This document shows positions 51,822 to 59,702 of a stretch of 64,000 nt of DNA, piece after piece. The stretch is taken from NCBI GenBank assembly GCA_965213855.1, contig CBDCAA010000007.1:744001-808000 (forward strand). Reading direction: 5' to 3'. The stretch comes from JBBROS01 sp965213855. GTDB lineage: Bacteria; Pseudomonadota; Alphaproteobacteria; Acetobacterales; Acetobacteraceae. Positions within the stretch are counted from its first letter, which is position 1. Each line of letters opens with the position of its first letter. The notes beneath the pieces are model-generated. The model searched no databases. It saw only the letters and a list, made by a program, of their open reading frames with translations, and had not been told where the DNA came from. The position numbers and the translations under genes were made by a program.

Positions 51822-52979
51822 GTGGGGATCATCGTCGATGGCGTCCGCAAGAGCTTCGGCGGCGTGCCGGTGCTGAAGGGCGTGTCGGCCAGCCTGGCGA
51901 GTGGCGAGTTCCTTTCCCTCGTCGGCCCCTCGGGCTGTGGCAAGACGACCTTGCTGCGCATCATCGCCGGGCTCGAGGCCGCAGACGCCGGCTGCGTGTC
52001 GATCAACGGCCGCGACGTGACGGCCCTGCGCCCCGCCGCACGCGACGTGGCGATGGTGTTCCAGAACTACGCGCTCTACCCGCATTTGACCGTGGCCCAG
52101 AACATGGCCGTCCCGCTGGCGATGCGGCGGCTGTCCACACTGGGTCGGATGCCGGTGCTCGGCCGGCTCCTGCCCGGCCAGGCCGCGCTAAGCCGCGGCA
52201 TCGCCGAGGACGTCGCCCGTGCCGCCCAACTGCTGGGTATCGGCCACCTGCTCGACCGCCGGCCCGGCCAGCTCAGCGGCGGCCAGCGGCAGCGCGTGGC
52301 ACTCGGCCGCGCCGTGGTCCGTCAGCCGGCGGCGTTCCTGATGGATGAACCGCTCAGCAACCTTGACGCCGCGCTGCGTGCCCGGACCCGAACCGAGATC
52401 GTGGCGCTGCATCGCCAGGCCGGCGTCGCGACCGTGTACGTGACGCACGACCAGGTCGAGGCCATGACGATGTCGGACCGGGTCGCGCTGATGCTGGGCG
52501 GCGAGATTTTGCAGATCGGCCCACCCCGCGCCCTATACGACCGGCCCGCCACCCTTGCCGTGGCGCAATTCCTCGGCAGCCCGCGCATCAACACGCTCGC
52601 GGCCGTCGTCGCCGACGATGCCCTGGTCGTGCAGCCGCAGCTCCTGGGTCTGCGCGTGCCGCTCGCGGTCGACGCGGCCGAGGGCACGGCCGTCACGCTC
52701 GGCCTGCGCCCCGAATCGCTGCGCCTGTCACCCTCGGGCAGCCTGCCGGCCACGGTCACGCACGTCGAATACCTCGGCGCCGAGGTGCTGCTGCACGCCC
52801 GCGCCGGCGCCGCGCCGGTCGTCGCCCGCCTGACCGTCGCCGAGGCCGAACCCGTGCGCCCCGGCGACACCGTCCGCTTCACGACCGATTGGCCCGCCGC
52901 CCTGCTGTTCGGGCCGGACGGCGCGGCCCTCCGCCATGCGGCGCCGGCGTCCATCCTTGTAACGGGACGGCACAGGTGA
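51822..52979 (+). CDS. ABC transporter ATP-binding protein (UgpC/MalK type)
   Basis: A 385-residue importer ATPase. The ATPase domain has Walker A GPSGCGKTTLL, Q-loop VFQNYALYPHLTV, signature LSGGQRQRVALGRAV and Walker B FLMDEPLSNLD. From about residue 260 there is an OB-fold regulatory domain (LGLRPESLRL, VTHVEYLGAEVLLHARAG), typical of carbohydrate and glycerol-phosphate importers. There is a short insertion after PLAMRR (about residues 105-125). It starts with GTG, and its stop overlaps the next gene's GTG by 4 bases. Confidence 0.93.
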   Translation: MGIIVDGVRKSFGGVPVLKGVSASLASGEFLSLVGPSGCGKTTLLRIIAGLEAADAGCVSINGRDVTALRPAARDVAMVFQNYALYPHLTVAQNMAVPLAMRRLSTLGRMPVLGRLLPGQAALSRGIAEDVARAAQLLGIGHLLDRRPGQLSGGQRQRVALGRAVVRQPAAFLMDEPLSNLDAALRARTRTEIVALHRQAGVATVYVTHDQVEAMTMSDRVALMLGGEILQIGPPRALYDRPATLAVAQFLGSPRINTLAAVVADDALVVQPQLLGLRVPLAVDAAEGTAVTLGLRPESLRLSPSGSLPATVTHVEYLGAEVLLHARAGAAPVVARLTVAEAEPVRPGDTVRFTTDWPAALLFGPDGAALRHAAPASILVTGRHR

Positions 52980-53863
52980 GCGACCGCCAAGGTAGCCTCG
53001 AGCGTGTCAGCGGCCTGCTCCTGGCCGCCCCGGCCGTGGTTGCGCTCACCGTCCTGCTGCTCCTGCCCACCGCATCCGTGCTGGTCCTGTCGTTCACCGA
53101 CTACGAGCTGGGCGCCGCCGCCCTGCGCTGGATCGGCCTGGCCAACTACGTCGAGCTGCTCGACGACCCCGGCTTCCGCATCGCGCTGCACAACACGGTC
53201 GTCTACGTCGCGGCCGTCTTGCCGGTCTCGGTCGGGCTGGGCCTCGCCATCGCGCTGCTGATCGAGGGCGGCACACGCGGCCGGGCCCTGTTCCGCGCCA
53301 TCTTCTTCCTGCCCGTCGTCTCGCTGCTCGTCTCGATGGCGACCGCGTGGGAGTACCTGCTGCACCCCACCATCGGGCCGGTGAACCAGCTCCTGCGCAT
53401 GGCCGGCTTCGCGCCGGTCAACTGGCTGGGCTCCTCGGACCATGTGTTGGCCTCGCTCTGTGCGATCGGCGTGTGGGAGAACCTGGGCACCGTCGTCGTG
53501 CTGTTCCTGGCCGGGCTGACGGCCATTCCGCCGGAGCTGCGGGCCGCCGCGCAGACCGATGGCGCCGCCCGCGCCTGGGACCGGTTCTGGCTCGTGACCT
53601 GGCCGATGCTCGGCCCGACGACGCTGTTCGTCGTCACCATCACCGCCATCCGCTGCCTGCGCGTGTTCGACACCGTCGCGGCGCTGACCCAGGGCGGCCC
53701 GAACAAGGCCAGCGAGGTGCTGCTGCACGTCATGTATCTGGAGGGCTTCACCTATTTCCGCATCGGCTATTCGGCCGCCATCACCACAGTCTTCCTGGTC
53801 CTGGTGCTCGCGCTGGTGCTGCTGCAGACGCGCGTGTTGGAGCGGCGGGTCCACTACGGATGA
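52976..53863 (+). CDS. ABC transporter permease (UgpA/MalF type)
   Basis: A 295-residue inner-membrane channel subunit with six likely membrane helices. It has GLLLAAPAVVALTVLLLLPT at the N-terminus and the EAA-loop ELRAAAQTDGAARAWDRFWL, matching the sugar-type permease consensus. GTG at 52976 overlaps the ATPase stop by 4 bases. Its own stop overlaps the second permease ATG by 4 bases. Confidence 0.92.
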   Translation: MSDRQGSLERVSGLLLAAPAVVALTVLLLLPTASVLVLSFTDYELGAAALRWIGLANYVELLDDPGFRIALHNTVVYVAAVLPVSVGLGLAIALLIEGGTRGRALFRAIFFLPVVSLLVSMATAWEYLLHPTIGPVNQLLRMAGFAPVNWLGSSDHVLASLCAIGVWENLGTVVVLFLAGLTAIPPELRAAAQTDGAARAWDRFWLVTWPMLGPTTLFVVTITAIRCLRVFDTVAALTQGGPNKASEVLLHVMYLEGFTYFRIGYSAAITTVFLVLVLALVLLQTRVLERRVHYG

Positions 53864-54693
53864 AGGACCGCCCGCTCATCGCCGACCTGCCGCGCCTGGC
53901 GCTGCTGGGCCTGCTCAGCCTCGTCGTGCTCGCCCCCTACCTTTTCATGCTGTCCGCCTCGGTCAAACCGGGTGGCGAGATCTTCCAGGCCTCGCTGAAC
54001 CTCTGGCCACAGCACTTCTACGGCGTCGAGAACTACCGCAAGGCCCTCACCCAGGTGCCCCTGCCGCGCATCTTGCTCAACGGCGTGCTCGTCTGCGCCG
54101 TGCTGCTGGCGCTGCAATTGCTGTTCGCCGTCCCTTGCGCCTACGCGCTTGCGAAGCTGCGCTGGCCGGGCCGCGGCCTGGTGTTCGCGCTGGTCCTGCT
54201 CGGCCTGCTGATCCCGGCCCACGTCCCGGCGCTGCCGCTCTATGTCGCGCTGGCAAAGCTCGGCCTGCTCGACACCTACGTCGCCCTCACCGCGCCCTTC
54301 GCGGTCTCGGTGTTTGCCATCTTCATGTTCCGCCAGGCCTTCCGCGCCCTGCCGGACGAGCTGATCCACGCCGCCCGGCTCGACGGCATGAGCGAGCCCG
54401 GCATCGTCTGGCGGGTCATCCTGCCCAACGCCTGGCCCACCGCGACCGCCTTCGCCACCTTCAGCGTCGTCGCCCACTGGAACGACCTGTTCTGGCCGCT
54501 GATCGCGATCCAGACCGAGCGGATGGCCACCCCCGCCCTCGGCGTCCTGTTCTTCCGCGCCGAAGAGGGCGGCAACGACATCGGCGCGCTCATGGCTGCC
54601 AGCGTCGTCACCACGGCGCCGATGGTCATTGCGTTCCTGCTGGCCCAGCGCCGCTTCATCCAGGGCGTCGCCACCGCCGGCCTCAAAGGTTGA
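53860..54693 (+). CDS. ABC transporter permease (UgpE/MalG type)
   Basis: A 277-residue channel partner with six membrane segments. The EAA-type loop reads LPDELIHAARLDGMSEPGIV with the following WRVILPNAWP. VFAIFMFRQAF and HWNDLFWPLIAIQTERM are typical of the MalG/UgpE group. It is coupled to the first permease by a 4-base ATGA overlap and is followed after 16 bases by the binding protein. Confidence 0.92.
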   Translation: MKDRPLIADLPRLALLGLLSLVVLAPYLFMLSASVKPGGEIFQASLNLWPQHFYGVENYRKALTQVPLPRILLNGVLVCAVLLALQLLFAVPCAYALAKLRWPGRGLVFALVLLGLLIPAHVPALPLYVALAKLGLLDTYVALTAPFAVSVFAIFMFRQAFRALPDELIHAARLDGMSEPGIVWRVILPNAWPTATAFATFSVVAHWNDLFWPLIAIQTERMATPALGVLFFRAEEGGNDIGALMAASVVTTAPMVIAFLLAQRRFIQGVATAGLKG

Positions 54694-54709
54694 ACCCGAA
54701 GGAGCTTCC

Positions 54710-55972
54710 ATGACGATCACCCGACGCACCCTGATCGCCGCCCCGCTCACGGCGCCGTTCGTCCGCGGCGCCCGCGCGGCGACGACCGAGCTGGTCGTGC
54801 ACTACCCCATGCCGGCGTTCTTCAAGGACGTCATGGACAAGCTCGCCGCCGAGTTCCAGCGCGCCAACCCCGGCACGACCATCCGCTTCCCCGCGGCCTC
54901 GCCGACCTACGAGGACGGGCTCCAGCTCGTGCTGCGCCAAGCCAGCACCGGCGGCCTGCCCGACATCAGCTTCCAAGGCCTCAACCGCCTCCGCTTCCTC
55001 GCCGAGCGCGGCATCACCGTCGACATCGGGCCGATGCTTGCCGAAGGGTTGAACCCGGCCACGCTCGGCTGGTCGAACAGCATCCTCAACCTCGCCAAGG
55101 TCGGCGGCAAGCAGGTCGGGCTGACCTTCTCGGCCAGCAACCCGGTCGCCTACTTCAACGCCAATTTGGTCCGGCAAGCGGGCGGCAACCCCGACGATTT
55201 TCCAACCACCTGGGAGGGCGTGCTGGAGTTGGCCGCCCGCATCGCCGGCCTTGGCAACGACATCAGCTCCATGCACTACCGCTGGCCCGGCGACGACTGG
55301 ATGTTCTCGGCCCTGCTGTATGGCTACGGCGGCCACATGCTGAACGCCGACGAGACCAAGGTCGACTTCGGCAAGCCCGGCCTGGACGCGCTCACCCTGC
55401 TCGACCGCATGGTCAAGGCCGGCCGCATGCCGCCGCTGACGACCGAGGCGGCATTCCAGGCCTTCTACGCCGGCAAGCTCGGCATCATCATGGGCACGAC
55501 CGCCTATATCGGCCAGTTCTTGAAGTCGATCGGCCCCTCGGTCGACCTGCGCACGACGAAGATGCCGGTGATCACGCCGGGCGGCACGCTGCCCACCGGC
55601 GGCAACGCCGTCGTGATGCTCACCAAGGATTCGGCCCGGCAGCAGGCCGCGTGGGACTTCATGCGCTTCGCCGCCGGGCCGGTCGGGCAGACCATCATGG
55701 TCCGCGGCACCGGCTACGTGCCCAGCAACACGCTGACGCTCAACGACGACCGCTACCTCGGCGCCTTCTACCGCGAGAACCCGCTGTTCCGCCCGGCGAT
55801 GGAGCAGATCCCCATCATGCAGCCCTGGTTCGCCTTCCCCGGCAGCAACGGCGTCCGCATCACCCAGACCATCGTCGACAACGAAGCCCGCATCGTCGAG
55901 CAGCGCGCCACCCCCGAGGAGGTGCTGAAGGACATGACCGCCGAGGTCCAGCGCCTGTTGCCGAAAGCCTGA
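54710..55972 (+). CDS. Extracellular solute-binding protein (UgpB/MalE class)
   Basis: A 420-residue periplasmic binding protein with an RR-type signal (MTITRRTLIAAPLTAPFVRG). Class 1 features include FPAASPTYEDGLQLVLRQAS, LPDISFQGLNRLRFLAERGI, VGLTFSASNPVAYFNANL and YVPSNTLTLNDDRYL. UgpB-like proteins bind glycerol 3-phosphate or its diesters and MalE-like ones bind sugars; the sequence alone does not decide. AAGGAG precedes the ATG by about 7 bases. It is the last gene of the five-gene set begun by the phosphodiesterase. Confidence 0.92.
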   Translation: MTITRRTLIAAPLTAPFVRGARAATTELVVHYPMPAFFKDVMDKLAAEFQRANPGTTIRFPAASPTYEDGLQLVLRQASTGGLPDISFQGLNRLRFLAERGITVDIGPMLAEGLNPATLGWSNSILNLAKVGGKQVGLTFSASNPVAYFNANLVRQAGGNPDDFPTTWEGVLELAARIAGLGNDISSMHYRWPGDDWMFSALLYGYGGHMLNADETKVDFGKPGLDALTLLDRMVKAGRMPPLTTEAAFQAFYAGKLGIIMGTTAYIGQFLKSIGPSVDLRTTKMPVITPGGTLPTGGNAVVMLTKDSARQQAAWDFMRFAAGPVGQTIMVRGTGYVPSNTLTLNDDRYLGAFYRENPLFRPAMEQIPIMQPWFAFPGSNGVRITQTIVDNEARIVEQRATPEEVLKDMTAEVQRLLPKA

Positions 55973-55980
55973 CCTCCCGA

Positions 55981-56007
55981 AACCCTCTCCCGCCTGCGGA
56001 GAGGGTT
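55981..56007. terminator. Hairpin terminator between two convergent genes
   Basis: AACCCTCTCC (55981-55990) and GGAGAGGGTT (55998-56007) form a perfect 10-bp stem with a 7-base loop, right after the binding-protein stop and before the end of the convergent AhpD-like gene. The A and T ends let it work in both directions, although a long T-run is absent. Palindromes of this type are common between convergent genes in GC-rich proteobacteria. Confidence 0.7.
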
Positions 56008-56027
56008 GGGCGAGCAGTTTGTGCCGC

Positions 56028-56600
56028 CTACCGCCCCATCCCGTGGTATTCGGCGTTCGGCATCATGTCGACGCCGTGGGCCACGCGGTTGGTGTAGTTG
56101 AAGAACGCCGCGACCTCGGTGATGTCGAAGATGTCGGCGTCGCCGAACCCGGCGTCCCGCAGCCCTTGCCGCTCGGGCGCGCCCACGCGGTGGGGCGCCT
56201 CGGTCAGCAGCACGGCATAATCCAGCATGGCGCGCTGCCGCGGCGGCAGCTCGGCCACCCGGTGATTGAACGCCATCATCTCTCCCAGCTGCGGGTCGCC
56301 CGACAGCTTGCGCACCGCCGCCCCATGCGCCACCAGGCAGTAATAGCAGCGGTTCTGCGCCGAAACGGCCACCGCGATCATCTCCCGCTCCAGCTTCGAC
56401 AGCCCCGACGGCCCCAGCATCAACTCGTCATACAGCCGGATGAAATTGCGCAGCTTCTCCGGCCGCAGCAGCCACGCGCGCAGCACGTTCGGCACGAACC
56501 CCAGTCTGTCGCGGCACTTCTGGAAATACGGCCGCAGATCCTCGGGCAAGCTTCCCTCATCGGCATCGGCCAGCGCGGTCACGTGGGTGGCTTGCGGCAT
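56028..56600 (-). CDS. AhpD/carboxymuconolactone decarboxylase-like peroxidase-related protein
   Basis: A 190-residue alkylhydroperoxidase D-fold protein. The motif SAQNRCYYCLVAHGAAV holds the Cys-x-x-Cys... variant (CYYCLVAHG) with the conserved His that performs peroxide reduction in AhpD. The start MPQATHVTALADADEGSLPE, and RLGFVPNVLRAWLLRPE, match the peroxidase-related uncharacterised group. It stands alone, and the reducing partner is unknown. Confidence 0.88.
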   Translation of the reverse strand: MPQATHVTALADADEGSLPEDLRPYFQKCRDRLGFVPNVLRAWLLRPEKLRNFIRLYDELMLGPSGLSKLEREMIAVAVSAQNRCYYCLVAHGAAVRKLSGDPQLGEMMAFNHRVAELPPRQRAMLDYAVLLTEAPHRVGAPERQGLRDAGFGDADIFDITEVAAFFNYTNRVAHGVDMMPNAEYHGMGR

Positions 56601-56659
56601 CGGACAGTGCTCCCGGTTTGCCGCCCAACAAGCCCCGCCCCGGCGCCGAGTTCAAGGGC

Positions 56660-57432
56660 TCACGGGGCCAGGCTGTAGCGGATGGGCAAGGTCAGCGTGA
56701 TCGTGTCGGTCGCGGGCGGCGGCGGCAGGCGCGCGCCACGCAGCAACGCGACCGCCGCGTCGTCCAGCTCGGCCGAGCCCGAGTCCTGCAGCAGCGCGAC
56801 GGCGGTCACTGCGCCGGTGCGGTCCATCGTGAACCGAACGACCGCCCGGCCCTCGATGCCGGCACGCCGGGCGGCGTCCGGGTAGGTCTTGTGCGCCTGC
56901 AGCCAGGCCGCCAACGCGCCACGCCACGCCGCGGCGGCATCGGCCGAGGGGGCCGACGCGAGCGCCTGGGGTGCGGGCGCCGGGGCTGCAGCGGGCGCGG
57001 CAGCGGGATCGGGCGGACGCGCCGGGGCTGGACGCGCCGGGGCTGGACGCGCCGGGGCAGCTGCGCGCCGCATGACCGCTCGGGGAGAAGCGGTGAGCGC
57101 GCCGGGTCCGGCCGCCGGACGGGCGCGGGTGCGACGACCGGCGATTGCGGGACGGCCGTCTCTGGCGTCTGCTCGACGGGGCTGGGCGGCGGCGCTGCAG
57201 GAAGCGCTCGTGGGTTTGCGGCCTCTGACCCTGGCCCGGCAGCAGAGGGCAGACCCGGTTCGGGCGCGAGATCGCTGGCCGGGGCGGGCGGCGGCAGCAA
57301 GGCGAATGCGACCGGCGTCGGCTCGACAGGGTCCGACGGGCGCTGCGGCATTGCCGCCCACAGCCCGGCCAGCGCCATCCCGTGCAGCAGCGCAGCGGTC
57401 AACACGGACCGGCGCGGCATTGCGGGCCGCAT
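56660..57432 (-). pseudogene. tonB: TonB family protein, frameshifted
   Basis: An energy-transducing TonB broken into two frames. The first part has a cytoplasmic start (MRPAMPRRS), the anchor LTAALLHGMALAGLWAAM and a Pro-rich periplasmic stretch. Between about 57010 and 57130 the frame shifts, and the second frame continues with PARPPDPAAAPAAAPAPAP and the TonB C-terminal domain (YPDAARRAGIEGRAVVRFTM, LRGARLPPPP, TLTLPIRYSL). The Pro/Ala repeat region hides the exact point. Starts at 57483, 57432 and 57420 are possible; 57432 has GGAG before it. It is divergent from a TonB-dependent receptor. Confidence 0.85.
57015..57058 (-). repeat. 15-bp tandem repeat inside tonB
   Basis: Three copies of GGACGCGCCGGGGCT (the third differs at its last base) encode the repeated Pro-Ala-Pro-Ala-Arg of the TonB periplasmic stalk. 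The unit length is a multiple of three, so copy changes alter the stalk length but not the frame. This low-complexity patch lies in the region where the tonB frame breaks. Confidence 0.8.
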
Positions 57433-57472
57433 CCGGCTCCGCACGCGCGACTCTTCCCGGCCGCCCAGTCGA

Positions 57473-57501
57473 TTGTCACCCATGGCATGTTATAACATAA
57501 C
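57473..57501 (+). promoter_or_regulatory. Candidate promoter of the TonB-dependent receptor
   Basis: TTGTCA (57473-57478) and CATAAC (57496-57501) are 17 bases apart in the 111-base divergent region. The start point would be near 57508, about 36 bases before the receptor ATG. The Zur-like palindrome lies across the spacer and the -10 element, where a bound repressor would block polymerase. Confidence 0.4.
57487..57498. promoter_or_regulatory. Zur-like operator (perfect palindrome)
   Basis: ATGTTATAACAT is a perfect 12-bp palindrome and is strikingly AT-rich in this genome. It is identical to the core of the Zur zinc-repressor site described for alphaproteobacteria of the Agrobacterium group, and related to the gammaproteobacterial one. 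It sits between the divergent tonB and receptor genes, 46 bases before the receptor ATG and 55 before the tonB start used here. Zur control would make the pair a zinc-acquisition system. The site is seen; the regulator is inferred. Confidence 0.6.
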
Positions 57502-57543
57502 AACATTCCGGTGCGAGACGCTGATATGGAGAAGGACAAGACC

Positions 57544-59700
57544 ATGTGGACACGCCGTTCGATCATCCTTGCAACGGCGATCCTCGCCGCCGCGCTGCCG
57601 GCCAGCGGAGCCGACCTACCCGCACCCGTTTCCGTCCGTCTCGGACCGGAAATCCATCTGACTTTGCCCGACCTCGACGTCGTCTCCCGACGGCTCGATG
57701 CCGCGCGCAGCCAGATCCAGCCCAACCTCGGCGCCACCCGGACCGAGTTCAGCCGATCCTCGATCGAGACGCTGCCGCAGGGCGACAACGTGCCGCTGAA
57801 CCAGGTCCTGCTGCAGGCGCCCGGTGTCGCGCAGGACAGCTTCGGCCAGATCCACGTCCGCGGCGACCATAACGAAGTGCAGTATCGGCTGGACGGCGTG
57901 CAACTGCCCGAAGGCCTGTCCGTCTTCGGCCAGGCGCTGCAGACACGCTTCGCCCACTCCATCGCCCTCGTCACCGGATCGCTGCCAGCCCAGTACGGCT
58001 TCCTGCAGGCGGGCGTCGTGGACATCTCGACCAAATCCGGCACGACCGACCCCGGCGGCGAGATCTCCATCTACGGCGGCGCGCGCGACCTGTTCCAGCC
58101 CAGCTTCTCCTATGGCGGCCGCGCCGGCCCGGTCGACTATTTTGTCACTGGCGACCTGCTGCACACCCGCGTCGGCATCGAGAACCCGACCAGCGGCTTC
58201 AACGCCCTCCATGACCTCAGCAATCAGACGCACGGGCTGCTGCACGTCTCGGGGATCATCGACGCGAACACGCGCATCAGCCTGGTCGCGGGCGTGTCGA
58301 ACGACGTGTTCCAGATTCCCAACAACCCGAACCAATCGCCGTCCCTGGGGCTGGCGGTCAACGGTGTCTCCGGCTTCGACAGCGCGTCACTGACGCAGCA
58401 CCAGCGCGAGATCACCGACTTCGCGATCGTGTCGCTGCAAAAGCACCTCGACCCCATCGACGTGCAGGTTTCGGCCTTTTCCCGCTACACCAGCCTGTAT
58501 TACTCGCCCGACCCGGTTGGCGACCTACTGTTCAATGGCCTTGCCCAGACCGCCGCCCGGTCCGTCTGGTCGAGCGGCGTGCAAACCGATGCGAGTGTCC
58601 GGCTGGGCGAACACCACACCGTGCGCGCCGGGTTCCAGGCGACCTCCGAGCGGGCCGTATCGAAAACGGCGTCGGAGGTCCTGCAGACCGATGATCTTGG
58701 CGCGCCGCTGTCGGACGTGCCGACGACGATCGCCGACAGTTCGTCCAGAACGGGCGCGCTATACGGCCTCTATGTGCAAGACGAATGGCGCCTGACCCCG
58801 CGGCTGACGCTCAACTACGGCGCGAGATTCGATGTCGTGGACGAGTTCACGCACGAGAACCAGGTGAGCCCTCGCGTCAACGTCGTCTGGAAGCCGACCG
58901 ACACGACGACGTTCCATGCCGGCTACTCGCGCTACTTCACCCCACCACCGTTCGAACTCGTCTCCGGCACAGCGGTCGGCCGCTTCGCCAATACCACCGC
59001 GGCGGCCGCCGTGAGCCAGGACGGCATCGTCCGGGCCGAGCGCGACAACTACTTCGACGTGGGCGCCAGCCAGGTGCTGCTGCCGAGCCTCACCCTCGGC
59101 ATCGACGCGTACTACAAGCAGGCCCGCAACCTGATCGACGAGGGCCAGTTTGGCGCACCCATCATCCTGACCGCGTTCAACTACGCCAAGGCGCAGGTCG
59201 ACGGGATCGAGGGCACGGTCAGCTACGACCGCGGACCGCTCTCGCTGTACGGCAACCTCGCCTACTCGCGCGCCATCGGAAAAACCATCATCTCGTCGCA
59301 GTTCAATTTCCAGCCCGACGAGTTGGCCACGATCAGCCAGCACTTCATCCACCTCGACCACGACCAACGCTGGACCGGTTCGGCCGGCGCCGCCTACACG
59401 CTGTTCGCCGGTACATCGAGCCCGGCGCGGCTTTCGGCCGACCTGCTCGTCGGCAGCGGCCTGCGCGCCAGCACCGCCACCGTCCCGAACGGCGCCGCGC
59501 TGCCCGGCTACACCACCGTCAACGCCTCGGCCGTGCAGACGCTGAACGTCGGCGTGCTGCACGGCACGCAGCTGCGCCTCGACGTGGTCAACCTGCTCGA
59601 CCGCAAGTTCAAGATCCGCGACGGCACCGGGGTGGGCGTGGGCGCGCCGCAGGATGGCCTGCGGCGGACCATCCTCGCCGGGCTTGCGCAGCGGTTCTGA
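57544..59700 (+). CDS. TonB-dependent outer-membrane receptor
   Basis: A 718-residue receptor: signal peptide (WTRRSIILATAILAAALPAS), plug domain (SSIETLPQGDNVPLNQVLLQ, IHVRGDHNEVQYRLDGVQLP, VVDISTKSG) and a beta-barrel ending in Phe (LAGLAQRF). The barrel has LYVQDEWRLTPRLTLNYGAR and VNLLDRKFKIRDGTG. Several His-rich spots (GEHHTVR, HFIHLDHDQRW) could bind metal. It is divergent from tonB across a Zur-like palindrome, which points to zinc uptake of the ZnuD kind; the substrate remains inference. The ATG at 57544 has AAGGA 8 bases upstream. It ends 2 bases from the convergent ligase gene. Confidence 0.9.
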   Translation: MWTRRSIILATAILAAALPASGADLPAPVSVRLGPEIHLTLPDLDVVSRRLDAARSQIQPNLGATRTEFSRSSIETLPQGDNVPLNQVLLQAPGVAQDSFGQIHVRGDHNEVQYRLDGVQLPEGLSVFGQALQTRFAHSIALVTGSLPAQYGFLQAGVVDISTKSGTTDPGGEISIYGGARDLFQPSFSYGGRAGPVDYFVTGDLLHTRVGIENPTSGFNALHDLSNQTHGLLHVSGIIDANTRISLVAGVSNDVFQIPNNPNQSPSLGLAVNGVSGFDSASLTQHQREITDFAIVSLQKHLDPIDVQVSAFSRYTSLYYSPDPVGDLLFNGLAQTAARSVWSSGVQTDASVRLGEHHTVRAGFQATSERAVSKTASEVLQTDDLGAPLSDVPTTIADSSSRTGALYGLYVQDEWRLTPRLTLNYGARFDVVDEFTHENQVSPRVNVVWKPTDTTTFHAGYSRYFTPPPFELVSGTAVGRFANTTAAAAVSQDGIVRAERDNYFDVGASQVLLPSLTLGIDAYYKQARNLIDEGQFGAPIILTAFNYAKAQVDGIEGTVSYDRGPLSLYGNLAYSRAIGKTIISSQFNFQPDELATISQHFIHLDHDQRWTGSAGAAYTLFAGTSSPARLSADLLVGSGLRASTATVPNGAALPGYTTVNASAVQTLNVGVLHGTQLRLDVVNLLDRKFKIRDGTGVGVGAPQDGLRRTILAGLAQRF

Positions 59701-59702
59701 CG

